Source: Aphanomyces cochlioides (Eukaryota; Oomycota; Saprolegniomycetes; Saprolegniales; Verrucalvaceae). From it: 64,000 nt of DNA. The DNA is taken from contig JAHQRK010000028.1 in NCBI GenBank assembly GCA_019828595.1, forward strand, positions 834,009-898,008, given 5' to 3'. Both the position numbers and the translations under genes were made by a program. The notes beneath the pieces are model-generated. The model was not told the DNA's origin. It saw only the letters and a program-made list of their open reading frames with translations, and made no database searches. Of the stretch, positions 43,416-53,964 are shown one piece after another; position 1 is the first letter of the stretch, and each line of letters begins with the position of its first letter.

Positions 43416-43679
43416 TTACAGCCCTTTACTTAGTGTACTAACCCGAGATCTCACAAAAGGAGTCCAGGCAGGGATCTGTAGTGCTGCTGAAGTTGATTTG
43501 TCTTCTGCGCACGCTTCGGCGACTTTTGGCTCAACGACCAGCTCGCGGGACGGCGGCAGGAAAGGCGGCTCGGCGGGGTGCGGCGGGACGGCTGGGCTTC
43601 GGGCGGTTGATCTAGCGTCGGGGGCTAGGTCAAACGGCGGCGGTAGCGGCGGCGGTAGAGATGAAATGTCGAAAACCAT
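43416..43679 (-). CDS. Proline-rich ORF, possibly a gene fragment
   Basis: An 87-aa ORF (MVFDISSLPPPLPPPFDLAP) with many prolines, in a stretch distinctly richer in G+C than its surroundings (GGCGGGACGGCTGGG on the plus strand). It could be the first exon of a proline-rich protein or a captured host fragment. No domain was recognised, and there is no supporting neighbour. Confidence 0.25.
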   Translation of the reverse strand: MVFDISSLPPPLPPPFDLAPDARSTARSPAVPPHPAEPPFLPPSRELVVEPKVAEACAEDKSTSAALQIPAWTPFVRSRVSTLSKGL

Positions 43680-43836
43680 AAATTTTGAGGAGGATTATTT
43701 GCTTTCAAAGTTCAGTTCAACATGAAGAATATTCCAATCAAAGTGAAATCGCAAGGCGCCAAGATTAGGCGGGAGGCTTTGTTAACCAATGAATTTTCTG
43801 TCTGACGATGACGTGACTTTCATTTTCTCTCTTCCA

Positions 43837-44923
43837 ATGCTCTCGACGTTACGAAAAGGTCCAACAACTGATGAGAAAACGCGTGTTCTGGAGGCCTACC
43901 TTCGAGGAGACGACTGGAAGCTCCTCCCCTAACACAATGTTGTGACCCCATCAACAGCATGGCGAGACGTGACAACTGGCCGCACAACAACGAAACCTCG
44001 TGGCGGTTTCCGTGCGTGTCAATCAAAAGTAACCCCGGAGATCCGCAAGCCGTTGGAAGGCTATCTTGAAAGAAACTGTCAGTTCACACTGTGCGAACTG
44101 CAAACTTTTCTTGCCGACGACTATCATGAAACCACTTTGTCCATTCAAACTTCAGTCGGCATTTGCTTGGAATGGTCTATACTATGAAACAAGTGCGTAT
44201 AGAACTCTCAACATGCAATAATGAAACGAACAAGTTGAAACGTCGAGACTTTGCAGAACAACTCCGGCAACACCAAGCACAAGGAGACTTTATTGTATAT
44301 TACGATGAAACGAACTTCAACGTCTATTGTAAGCGAAATCGCGGCCGATCCAAAGCTGGGACAAGAGCAACTGTCGTCTTGCCACCGTCCAAGGGTCCAA
44401 ACTTGCAAGTATGTGCTATTTCGCTGAACTCGGACTTGTCTGCTTCCGATTGGAACGTGGAAGCATCCAATTGGATCAAAACGCGTCATTTATTGCATTT
44501 GTTGATGAAGTCCGTCAAGCGGTCACACAAAGTGCCACCTGGCGCAATGATTACCAAGGAAAGCGTGTTGTCATCGTGTTGGACAACGCACCAGCTCATT
44601 TACAGACGGAGACACGCGTTGTCCATCACGATGACATGACGCTTCTTCGTCTTGGACCTTATTCACCTATGCTGGATCCGATTGAGTCTTGTTTCAGCGT
44701 GCTGAAGCCCTCCATCAAGAGATATCTTGCGCGCCACACGTCGGCTATGTTCGAAAGAGGTGAGTATGGAACCTTTCTTAGTCGCAGAATGGCCTTACTT
44801 GAAGATACTGCTCGTGAATCGCTACGCAGTATCACTCAAGCTCTTGTCATCCGTGAGGTTGTCTTTTGCCAACGGAATGTTGAGAAGGCTCTCAACCTTG
44901 AGGACATGTCGTACGGTCAATGA
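43837..44923 (+). pseudogene. IS630/Tc1-mariner-type transposase, broken
   Basis: From ATG 43837 (MLSTLRKGPTTDEKTRVLEA), HTH-like sequence is followed by IVYYDETNFNVYCKRNRG (first Asp), RVVIVLDNAPAHLQTE (second Asp) and GPYSPMLDPIESCFSVLKP (Glu), the complete DDE set of the DDE_3 family. A TAA interrupts it at 43930-43932, and frames change near 44175 and 44410. Related but far more decayed sequence lies at 52101-52630 on the minus strand. Confidence 0.82.
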
Positions 44924-46016
44924 CTTCATATTGATAGTGAATTTTTCACTTTGACATTGGAAATTCTTTGTTTTGCAGCTTTTAACTCGATTTCTGTATG
45001 TTTTAAGTATTTTAAATTTCAAATTGAATGTAAGTATTTACCAATTTGGCTGGGAAGTGGTGTAGAAGGGAAGTTGGAAAGTGAATTAGGTGGTTAACAT
45101 GAAAGCTAGCTAGGCCTAGTGTGAATTCTGTGGTCTTCGTTTGTCTTCTTTTGTCTTCTGGAAAATGCAATATGTAAGTTGTTTTATAGTTAAGAGACCT
45201 TTCTCGAATGTGACAGTTGCGATTATATTTTAGAAGTCTCAACAAGTATATGTATTGAACAATCAAGTTTGATAACAGTATATCACATTGGTTAACATTC
45301 ATATTAGGTATAGTGTGAAATATAGAAGACAAGACACAATATTACATAAAATGTAGTGTATCACATTACATTGCGTGATGTACAGAGTAATCACTGTCGA
45401 TAACAGTACATCACATTGGTTAACATTATAATAAGGTAAAGTGTGGAAAGAGAAAAATGTTTAAGCGCACTAAAAATAATGAGTTACAATCAAGATTTCG
45501 GGAATCACAGGAAAAATTGAAGGAATTGTATCATATCACACTAACATATGTCGAGACAGTGCGATTTTCACGACAGTGTGTATTTCCGTGTGTGGGGAAT
45601 TCCCCTCAGTTGGGCAAATTCACCCTGAAACTGGAAACCACATGTTTTCGTCCAGATGTCCAAGGAAAAGCTTAGTTGAGTAAAAATGTACAACTTTTAT
45701 CGCTGCACCCACAGCCAGCCGAATTGTCCTGGCACATGAGCTCATTCCGCTGTTAATATGGGCTTCAAAGCGACTGGTCGCCAGTATTTACCTGGCTGTA
45801 ATGACATAGGAATGATAGCCAAAACAATTTTATATTTATTGTTTATTTGTTTTCATTAAAACGAGGGAGTTGAAACATTAGTTTGTAGAAAAGCCAGGTA
45901 GGTTATATTTTCCCCGAAGGAGTTGCTGATTTCCATTCATTCTTCATTCAACACAGAAAATATCGAAAGTCCCCGTACCGGATATGGCATAGTTCCAACG
46001 TGCATGCTTCATGTGC

Positions 46017-46064
46017 GTCCACCCGGGCGATCGACGTCTTTCTTGGTTGACCGCCCGGGTGGAC
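46017..46064. repeat. GC-rich hairpin, 13-bp arms
   Basis: GTCCACCCGGGCG at 46017-46029 pairs perfectly with 46052-46064, and pairing extends with mismatches to about 20 bp. It stands out in an AT-rich setting. Confidence 0.85.
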
Positions 46065-46235
46065 ACACTTTTAGTTGTAAAAGGGATCATTGCACTGCAA
46101 AGTGCCACAATGTGAAGATTTTCTTCATTTTCTGCCACTCAGCATTCACATCCTATTGTCCTCCAGAGGTCATCCGAGGAACACGTCATTAACTTTAAGA
46201 TGTTAATATAAGTCATTTTAATCTTAGTTATTGAA

Positions 46236-46289
46236 TGGTTGTTCGGTCTGCTTAACATGACAAAAACATTTGAGCAGACCGAACAACCA
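46236..46289. repeat. Hairpin, 17-bp perfect arms
   Basis: TGGTTGTTCGGTCTGCT (46236-46252) and its exact complement at 46273-46289 are separated by 20 bases. It lies about 75 bp before the gypsy LTR remnant. Confidence 0.88.
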
Positions 46290-46408
46290 AGCGCTCAAAA
46301 ATCAAGTTTTAAAATATATTTATTGAAAATAGACTAATATCATGTTTGGTAGCTACAATATGCAGTCTTTGAGGCGTGGAAACAGATCAAAGATATCTTT
46401 AGTTCAAT

Positions 46409-48244
46409 ATGGCAACGAACTACGAAATGGACACGAATCCGATTGGCGGACAACCGAATGAGGAGACGATTGACGCGGCCGGTGGTCAAACTGACGCAGA
46501 AGAAAAGCGATCTCGGTCGAGAGATGGCGATGTGGAGGGGTCGCAGTCCTGTGAGCGCGATGTGAATGCGCGTGGTAGACTGCGAATGGCCCTTAGCGCT
46601 CGAAACCCCTTCCATTCCCCACGTCGTCGGTCTCCAAGGCCTATCGATCACGAATTTACCTTTACTGGATACCCCATGAGAAGCGAGTATACTGCGGCAT
46701 CGGCTGTCCGCCCAGAAGATATTCCTCTCCCCCGTTCTGAAAGTCCCTCCAAGGCTGGCGAGAACGATGCCTTTGAAGACGTTGACATGGGTGAAGAAGA
46801 ATTCAAGGAGCCCTATGTTGTTCATGCTCCTGCTTTACCCACTGCACCGACGTTTTCGGGCTCTTCCAAGGCAGAGCTACGTGCATTTATGCGGTCGTAC
46901 CAGAAATATGTGACTCAAGTCAACGCACTGCGAACGGCTGGTGCACGCCCTTTTCTCATGCCCGTTTCAGCATGTATTGATCATTTTGCGAAGCGACGCG
47001 TGGCTCTGTGGGATTTTCAGAAGCCATACGAAGACATTAGTGAAGAAGAATGGGTTGGTTGGTTCAGCGCGGCGTTTGAAGAGGACCCGCGTGACCTAGA
47101 GACGCTACGGAGGCGCCTTACTAGCTCGATTTCGTTTGACATGAGGATCTTGGATGCCGAGTCTCGTGTTAGCAAGATGCTTGACGACCTGATGCGGGCT
47201 CTTGAACGGGACAACCAAGAATGGCTGCTCTATGAAGAAGGCAAGATGGTGGTTGAGATAATGGCCAAAGCGATTAAGCCATCGATGCTGCAAACCGCTG
47301 TCCACAAGCAGCTACAATTGCAAAAGAACAAGCCTTTGAAGTCGGACGTCTTTCGGTTTGTATCATGGTTCCGCCAGTTTGCCAATGTCTATCAAATTTT
47401 CGGCGATCTGGAGAAGGAGGAAACCCCCCACACATCTGGCGGAGGAGCCAATGCCCGGAAAGGGAAGAAAACCGCCCGCCAGTCACCGTCCGACACGCCT
47501 GGCCAGCAAGGTCGAAATAATCAGCAGGATTCTAATCAACCAGCAAGGAAGCAGGCTGAATGCATCAAGTGCAAGTCCACTCGACACAAGGTTGCAGACT
47601 GCCCGCACGTGAAGCCTGGCGAAGCTGATGAACTCTTGGCCGCCCAGATAAGAAGATGGAAGGAAGACCGGGAGAAAAAACCCGGCGTGAAGAAGTTGGC
47701 AAGTGCACCGGCGAGAGCGACCGTGGATGGAGGTGCTATTGTCGCGGACAAAGTTGCTGTGCGCGACCTTCTTCTTGATACTGGGGCGAACGTGAACGTT
47801 GCGTCGGCTGGCCTCATCAGAGCGCTTCAAGAATGTGGTGTGGCCTTGGACATTATCGAAGATACATTGCACACGCCGCTCTACCCTTACGGCAATGACT
47901 CGCCACCCGTGCAGTTGAAGCGGCGAGTACGTTTGGACGTGTCATTTTATACTATCTGCGGGCAATTGGCGTTGCGAAGTTTCCCAGTCTGGATCGATGA
48001 CGATGAGCGGGATACGTCATTAATCATCAGTCGGCGAGCAATGGAAGTTTTGAGCTATTCGACAGATGTCTTGCTCGCGGAAGCCAGAGCCAAGCAGTCG
48101 GACTATGATATGTCTGGTTGCGAGTTTCTCCCATACGACGATACCGCATGCAAGCGTCTGGCAGCAGGAGAGCCTTCGGCGGATGAGAAGAATGAAGACG
48201 ATTATGGAGTGCGCAACACTGGACGTTTCTATGCACACGACTGA
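46409..48244 (+). CDS. Gypsy Gag-protease ORF, open (611 aa)
   Basis: ATG 46409 opens a Gag with an acidic/basic N-terminus, a capsid-like helical region (SSKAELRAFMRSYQKYVTQV, EEWVGWFSAAFEED), a zinc knuckle CIKCKSTRHKVADC and an aspartic protease motif VRDLLLDTGANVNVASAGL. The ORF ends at 48244, overlapping the pol frame (open from 48066) by about 180 bp in the +1 frame. This overlap could be a normal gag-pol frameshift arrangement or an old mutation. The ORF itself has no visible lesion. Confidence 0.83.
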   Translation: MATNYEMDTNPIGGQPNEETIDAAGGQTDAEEKRSRSRDGDVEGSQSCERDVNARGRLRMALSARNPFHSPRRRSPRPIDHEFTFTGYPMRSEYTAASAVRPEDIPLPRSESPSKAGENDAFEDVDMGEEEFKEPYVVHAPALPTAPTFSGSSKAELRAFMRSYQKYVTQVNALRTAGARPFLMPVSACIDHFAKRRVALWDFQKPYEDISEEEWVGWFSAAFEEDPRDLETLRRRLTSSISFDMRILDAESRVSKMLDDLMRALERDNQEWLLYEEGKMVVEIMAKAIKPSMLQTAVHKQLQLQKNKPLKSDVFRFVSWFRQFANVYQIFGDLEKEETPHTSGGGANARKGKKTARQSPSDTPGQQGRNNQQDSNQPARKQAECIKCKSTRHKVADCPHVKPGEADELLAAQIRRWKEDREKKPGVKKLASAPARATVDGGAIVADKVAVRDLLLDTGANVNVASAGLIRALQECGVALDIIEDTLHTPLYPYGNDSPPVQLKRRVRLDVSFYTICGQLALRSFPVWIDDDERDTSLIISRRAMEVLSYSTDVLLAEARAKQSDYDMSGCEFLPYDDTACKRLAAGEPSADEKNEDDYGVRNTGRFYAHD

Positions 48245-51200
48245 GACGGCGGAAGAACGCGCGACGAGACGACGGGCATGTTTACTGCCAGTTCTTGCCA
48301 TGAAGGTCGACGAAGCGGCGGCGGCGGGGCTAGACGAACCAGATCAGGCAAGATTGCGCAACTTGCTCGACCGTTTCAACGATGTGTTTGGATTGGACAT
48401 TGAAAATGACCCTCCAGTCAAAGTCGAGCCATTGAACGTGCGGCTCAAGCCTGGCTCCACGCCAGTCAAAAGCGCCATGCGCCGCTACCCACCTGCGCAC
48501 CTGGAATTTTTAAAACGTCACGTGGACCAGCTCGAAGCTGCTGGTCTTGTTTACATCAACAATCGCGCAACCTGGGCGGCAGCGCCGCGAATTGTGCCCA
48601 AAAAGGCCCCCGGAGATTACCGTATGACGATTGACAGTCGGCCCATAAATGCGTGCACGGAGCCAATGCCTTGGCCTATGCCCAACTTAGACTCTGCGTT
48701 GAACGTTCTCGTTGGTACAAATGTCTACTTTACACTGGACTGGACAAAAGGATATTGGCAGCTGCCGCTCCACGCCGACAGCCAAATGCTCTACTCATTT
48801 ATGACGCCATGGGGTGTCTACACCCCAACTCGTGTCCTCATGGGACAAACTGACGCTGTTGCGTTCTGTCAGTCAGTGGTTCATCAACTTTTTGGTGATC
48901 TCTTGTATTGTGGTCTACTGGCATGGCTGGACGACATTCTTGGCGCTGCTACGAGTGATACAAGTTTACTCGACCTTCTGGAACGGGTATTTTTCATTTG
49001 CGAAACCTATGGACTTAAGCTGAACCCACGCAAGTGCTGCTTCTACCTTCGCGAGGCAGAATGGTGTGGGAAAATAATTTCCTCAGCTGGCGTCTCTCAT
49101 TCCCCCGCACGCGTTCAAGGATTGTGCGATCTGGGTGAACCAGCAACTGGAGGCGACCTGCAATAATTTCTGTGTGCCACGAATTGGATGCGAGCGAGTA
49201 TTCCACGTTACAGCGACTTGGTAGATCCGCTGCGACGTCTGCTGGATGTTGGTGTCAAGATAGCAAAAAGTGCGAAAAAGTCTGCACTCGCACGCATTAC
49301 CACTAGCGCCATGGGGTGGGGTGCTGAACACCGGGAGTGTTTCGAGAATGTGAAGAAGGCGCTCATGGCAATGGTGCCGTTAGCGCATCCATCCGCTGAG
49401 AAGACAGTCTGTCTGTTTACAGCGTCGATATCGTTCTGGGGGGCCATTGCAACTCAAGTACCGCCGGGCGATCTATCTCTACCGATTGGGGAACAACGTC
49501 ACGAGCCTCTTGCTTTCTTGAGCGGATCCTTTGTCGGCGCTGCTTCGCGCTGGCCCATCGTCGAGAAGGAGGCGTTTGCGGTTGTCGAATCCTGCAAACG
49601 ACTTGACTACTTGCTTATCCGACCAATGGGTTTTCGATAGTTCACTGACCATCGAAACTTAGTTTACATCTTCAACCCCCGCGGACAGGGCACGATACCA
49701 AGCTGATAAGCTTCAGCGTTGGGCATTGATGTTATCGACGTTCCCGTACACAATCGAAAGCGTCCCTGGCGAGGACAACGTATGGGGTGATCTCCTCAGT
49801 CGTTGGGGATCATCCGTGTCAGTCCTTTGCGTGAAGAGAATTGCAGCACTAGTGTCACCCCTGCAAAGCTCGGAGTTTGTATGGCCGACAGCCGAGTCAA
49901 TCCTGAAGACACAACGAGACATCTTACTTGATGGTCAACCTCCAGCTGGTGTGACTTGGAATGAGGACACGACGTATTTCGTTACCGTCGAAGTCAAAAT
50001 ATGGATACCAGATAGTGCCATTGAGCTTCAGCAGCGCCTCTGTGTGATCTCGGATCAAGGAATCGCAGGCCACCGGCGGATGGGGGCAACGGTTCAAGCG
50101 GTGTCGGCGAAATTCTCCTGGAGCAGCTTAGAGGACGACGTCAAAACATTTGTTGAAGGCTGCTTGCATTGTATGGCAATTGATGGGAAAATGGTTCCTC
50201 GCCCACTTGGCTCAGCCATTCACACGGACACACCGAACGAAGTCATCCATTTCGATTTGCTTTCTCTTCCGCGCGCTTCGAACGGAATGAAGCATGTATT
50301 AGTTATCAAAGACGACATGAGTGGTTACACCAAGCTCTATCCCGCTGCATCGGCCGACGCTCAATCCAACTAATGGAGAAAGTCAGAAAGTTCATCGGTG
50401 CTCATCACCACATAACCACGGCCTACTGCCCATGGGCTAACGGTTCTGTAGAAGTTGCCAATCGAATGATCTTGAGGACGATGAAGGCGTTGCTCAGCGA
50501 CTGGAGGCTACATATGCTCGATTGGCCAACCATCCTACCATCGCTGAACCATATGCCATCGGATAGACTTGGTGGTGCAGCTCCAGTGAAGGCTTTTTGC
50601 GGGATCGATGCAGCAACGCCACTGAAAGGTTTTGTTCACCCAAAGATTGAAGAAGTATTTCAACTCGACGACATTGAATTGGCAAGAAAAACGCACATGG
50701 TGAATTTCAGACTTTCTCTGGATGACTTGCATCGATCAGTGTCGGAAAGGAGTAAAAAACAGCGTCAGCAAGCCAATTCACGACGCGACAAGAAGTGTGG
50801 CGCAGCTTGGGCTAATTTTAATCTTGGGGACTTTGTACTCGTTGCTTCGGTCGTCAATCACCCGAACAAGTTGTCTATCATCTGGCGAGGTCCAGCGAGA
50901 GTCATTCGTGTTGTCACGGACTTGTCACGGACTTGTCATGGAAGTTCAGCATATTACCCCGCCCTACGCTACAATGCTACGCCATGCAAGTCGTCTGAAA
51001 TTCTACGCTGAAGCCGATAACGAAGTCACCCGGGATCTTGTGGATCATGCCGCGTACGGTGAAGGAGGATTTCATGTCGAATCTCTCCTTGATGCGAGAG
51101 TTGATAGTGGAAGATATGAAGTCCTGGTCAAATGGCTTGGGTTAGAAGAATCAGAAGTCTCTTGGGAACCAGCGATACATTTGTATGAAGATATTCCTGT

Positions 51201-51297
51201 CGTCTTATGTCGATGGATCGTTTCCAAGGAAGGTAGTGAGCCAATTGTTCGGGAGCTACGCGACAACCTTGAGAAGACCTTGGGTCACCCTTTGTAA
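48066..51297 (+). pseudogene. Gypsy Pol (RT, RNase H, integrase, chromodomain), disabled
   Basis: RT runs from about 48280: KKAPGDYRMTIDSRPINAC, VYFTLDWTKGYWQLPL (Asp) and LAWLDDILGAAT (the DD pair). CAA to TAA gives a stop at 49164-49166, where the frame continues FLCATNWMRASIPRYS. A second stop is TAG just before FTDHRNLVYIF of RNase H, and a one-base insertion lies near 49680. Integrase keeps the zinc region (GHRRMGATVQAV, CLHCMAIDGK) and the first core Asp (IHFDLLSLPRAS). Between 50372 and 50390 the segment with the second core Asp is missing. The frame then resumes at HHITTAYCPWANGSVEVANR. The C-terminal chromodomain is well preserved (YEVLVKWLGLEESEVSWEP) and defines the lineage as chromovirus-like. 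Confidence 0.85.
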
Positions 51298-51308
51298 CGA
51301 GGGGGAAG

Positions 51309-51534
51309 TGATCTGCTGTCAGCCGAGAGCCAGTTCTCTTACGAAAGCTCGAGAACACAGCTGCATACGGTGTACACTGTTTGTGTGTGGTGATTGTTGA
51401 TGGCGACAAAGAAACGTGTAGGTTTAGGGCAGATCAGCTCGCTCCTCGATGTGTTGAATACAGTCAGTTCGGAATTTGCTTTCTCCCTCTCGTCGAGGGC
51501 GCGTTTCTTGTCTTTGAGGCGTGGAAACAGATCA
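51309..51534 (+). repeat. Gypsy 3' LTR (226 bp)
   Basis: Bounded by TGATCT and AGATCA. The last 25 bp are repeated at 46365-46389. Confidence 0.82.
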
Positions 51535-52100
51535 CAGCAGCGGAAATCCAAGCCGGTTAACTTCAGGTGTGGTTTGGGGCCTGGGGAGTGGCTGCCATCA
51601 AGAGATGCAACATGGACAAATCACAACATTCTCGATATTTGGTGGGACGGTAAGTCATGCATGGGCTGGCGTTGAATTTAGAACACAAGGGTGCAGTTCA
51701 AGACGATACACCGTGTAAAGTACCTGCCTTTTGGTCTCTCTTGCAGGCCATAAGGTTGTGTAGTGACGATGGATTAATCGAGTTACTTGACATAAAAGTG
51801 GACAGCGTAGAGGGGTTCGTGTAGATTTAGCAACGCTTGTGCTATCGAGCGCCACAGCGTGAAACCAAGCTGTTATTTAGCTCTGGCGTGATATGTCGTC
51901 TGAGGAATGGTTTGAGCAGCCATCAATGCACACGGCGTACACCTCGCGCATTTAGTCTAAGGTACAGAGGCCACATGACTGATGTGTCCTCTTCACATTC
52001 ACCAAAGCTTGTGTCCATGACCGCCGCAGCGACATTTCAACCTGAGATTTTGTATAAACTGTTTTTTTATCGCCCGTTGTCCAAACATCGGTTTATTCCT
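51535..52100. other. No supported gene
   Basis: Flank of the gypsy element. Only short frames without motifs were seen on either strand. Confidence 0.4.
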
Positions 52101-52630
52101 TCAAGATTGAACATCTCCTGACCAAGAAGAGACGGCAGGCTCACGTGTCCAGAGCCGAATATCTCGCGTGTCGTAAGAGAACAGGATCATTGTGATGTGT
52201 GGCACGCTCTTCCACCAGAGAGTGGCAAGGGGCGCTGTCGAAGACAACGACAATCTTCTTTCTAGTGATAGAATCTTGATAGGATTGTGATTGCTTGCCA
52301 GGGCTATACATTGGCTCAACAAAAGAAGCGTTTTGCTGCATTCGAATGCATCCACTCTGCATTTCTTACGCAACGAGACTGTGGTGTACAGAGACCGCGC
52401 ATTCAAGAAGACTTGACCCCTTCATCAAAATAGACGATGCAATCATCAGTTATAACATGAGCAAGGAGATGGGAGGCAAAACACGATCTTTTTGCCTTCG
52501 TCACAACGTTGTTGCAAGCAGCAGGCTCAAAACAGGTCTCCTTTGTAGTGTAGAGAATCTCGAGTGTTTTCCCAGTTTTGATGTTGAAGCATCCACGTTA
52601 AACTCCACCATTGCCATGTTTTTCATTTAA
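52101..52630 (-). pseudogene. Decayed IS630/Tc1-type transposase remnant
   Basis: Reading leftwards: DDCIVYFDEG (compare IVYYDE at 44300), then KKIVVVFDSAPCHSLVEERA (second Asp region), and HHNDPVLLRHARYSA. Frames shift between these blocks and several stops occur. It belongs to the same superfamily as 43837-44923 but is more degraded. Confidence 0.6.
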
Positions 52631-52688
52631 CTTAGCAGTAGAGCGCAACATGCATTAATGTATCTCTCCAGTGCATCAATGATTTGGG

Positions 52689-53110
52689 GTGTACAGGCCA
52701 GAAGCTCTTGCCGGTCCTATTGGGTATCTGGCCATCGATATGGGCATCTCGGCATTCCTGACGACAGTTTGCCAGTGTACTTACTTAACTAAACTCGCCG
52801 CGTTCCTCGACATTCCGCTCTCGGATGCCTGGCTCCAAGCCGTTAAACCAACACGTTCTTCTCTGACGTTAAGTCGGAAGCGCCGACGCGCCGCCAGTTC
52901 ATCTTTCGCAAAAGCGGTAATGACGCCTGGAAGAACTACGTCAACACCGTCGACCGAAACGGCAGTCCGACGCCGACAGTGAGTCAATTCATTGTCAAAA
53001 TGGAAAAGCTGAAGGTTAAGCCAGTGGCTAAACCTCTCTTTCAGTCGTCTGCTAGTGATCGCCGCCGCCGACACTGTCAAAATTGACAAGGTGAAGGTTT
53101 CCGCCGACAT
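52689..53110 (+). pseudogene. Possible coding remnant, family not recognised
   Basis: A plus-strand frame near 52845-53080 reads TFFSDVKSEAPTRRQFIF, then GNDAWKNYVNTVDRNGSPT and MEKLKVKPVAKPLF. An upstream piece (YLTKLAAFLDIPLSDAWLQ) is in another frame. Base composition looks coding, but I cannot name a family. It may be a fragment of a host gene or an element protein. Confidence 0.3.
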
Positions 53111-53462
53111 CTTTGCTTCTAAGACAACATGTTATGAATTCTATTCTGGTGAACGTCGTCAAAGGAAGCCACCGTCCCATGAGACTAAGTCAATGTTTGT
53201 TATGTCCTCTTAGGATTTACTTGTTTTGCATTCAACTCAGTGAAGAAACACAGTAGTTGATGAATTCAGCATATATTTGCAAATCTTAGTAGCAACGTCG
53301 TATAATATTTGTAGATAATCTACAATATAAGAAACCCAGTGGTTTGAAAGTACGCTAAAAAGGTGGGCCTTGACAAATTATTATTTGATAAAGTTTCACG
53401 ATAATGAACATACCTATGACAACATATATCAATACTTATAATGTTTCAAGAGATATACAGTA

Positions 53463-53964
53463 ACGTAAACGACCAATAATGGCCGATTTTTTCATAGTGT
53501 CCGAAATTCCTGTCGAATCTCACCTTCCATAACAAATATCGAAAATCTGGAGGTACCTCGTGAAAGAGGAGATGCAGGAGAAACCAGTATCATACATGAG
53601 AGGTATGAAATCGAAGAGTGTTTAGATAGAGTGAAGTCAAAGTTGACCCATTGGTTAATTCAAGAACAACCAATGGTGGCCGATTTTATAACTTGGAATT
53701 TGTATACTTGATGTGACAGTTTTACCATCATTCTTGTAGGGTTAGGTCCAGACCAAATAAACATGATGAAAGGATATAATTTTTGAGAGGTATGTGTCAT
53801 TTACAGAACGATGAGTCTCACTGCAGTACGGTATGACATGCTTTGTATAAATTATCAAAGGTTATGAGTTGCTGTCAGTTTTATCAGTCCAAAAATTACC
53901 CAATCAAATTTGAATATAAAATCGGCCACAATTGGTAAAATCGGCCATTATTGGTCGTTTACGT
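53463..53964. mobile_element. 502-bp MITE with TA duplication and long perfect TIR
   Basis: The ends ACGTAAACGACCAATAATGG.. and its inverse match for at least 28 bp and are flanked by TA (53461-53462, 53965-53966). The empty site in MULE-2a aligns base for base once the insert plus one TA is removed. Inside each terminus a second copy of the end motif (CCAATggTGGCCGATTTT type) occurs at about 53680 and 53915. There is no ORF. TA targeting suggests mobilisation by a Tc1/mariner-type transposase. Confidence 0.9.

Larger units (their letters stand above)
44924..46364. other. AT-rich non-coding stretch with repeats and hairpins
   Basis: No gene recognised. A block of about 47 bp beginning GATAACAGTATATCACATTG (45271) is repeated at 45399 with a few changes. 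Two strong hairpins lie at 46017-46064 and 46236-46289. Confidence 0.5.
46365..51534 (+). mobile_element. Ty3/gypsy chromovirus-type retrotransposon, 5' LTR almost lost
   Basis: The 3' LTR is 51309-51534 (226 bp), beginning TGATCTGCTGTC after a purine tract (GAGGGGGAAG) and ending GGAAACAGATCA, with terminal TGATCT/AGATCA. At the left only the last 25 bp of an LTR remain (46365-46389, GTCTTTGAGGCGTGGAAACA..), followed 19 bp later by the gag ATG. Between them are gag, protease, reverse transcriptase, RNase H, integrase and chromodomain in Ty3/gypsy order. The pol region carries several stops and a deletion. Confidence 0.88.

Noticed and set aside
43498..43725. Plus-strand Gly-rich ORF
   Set aside because: Low-complexity shadow of the Pro-rich minus ORF; neither is well supported.
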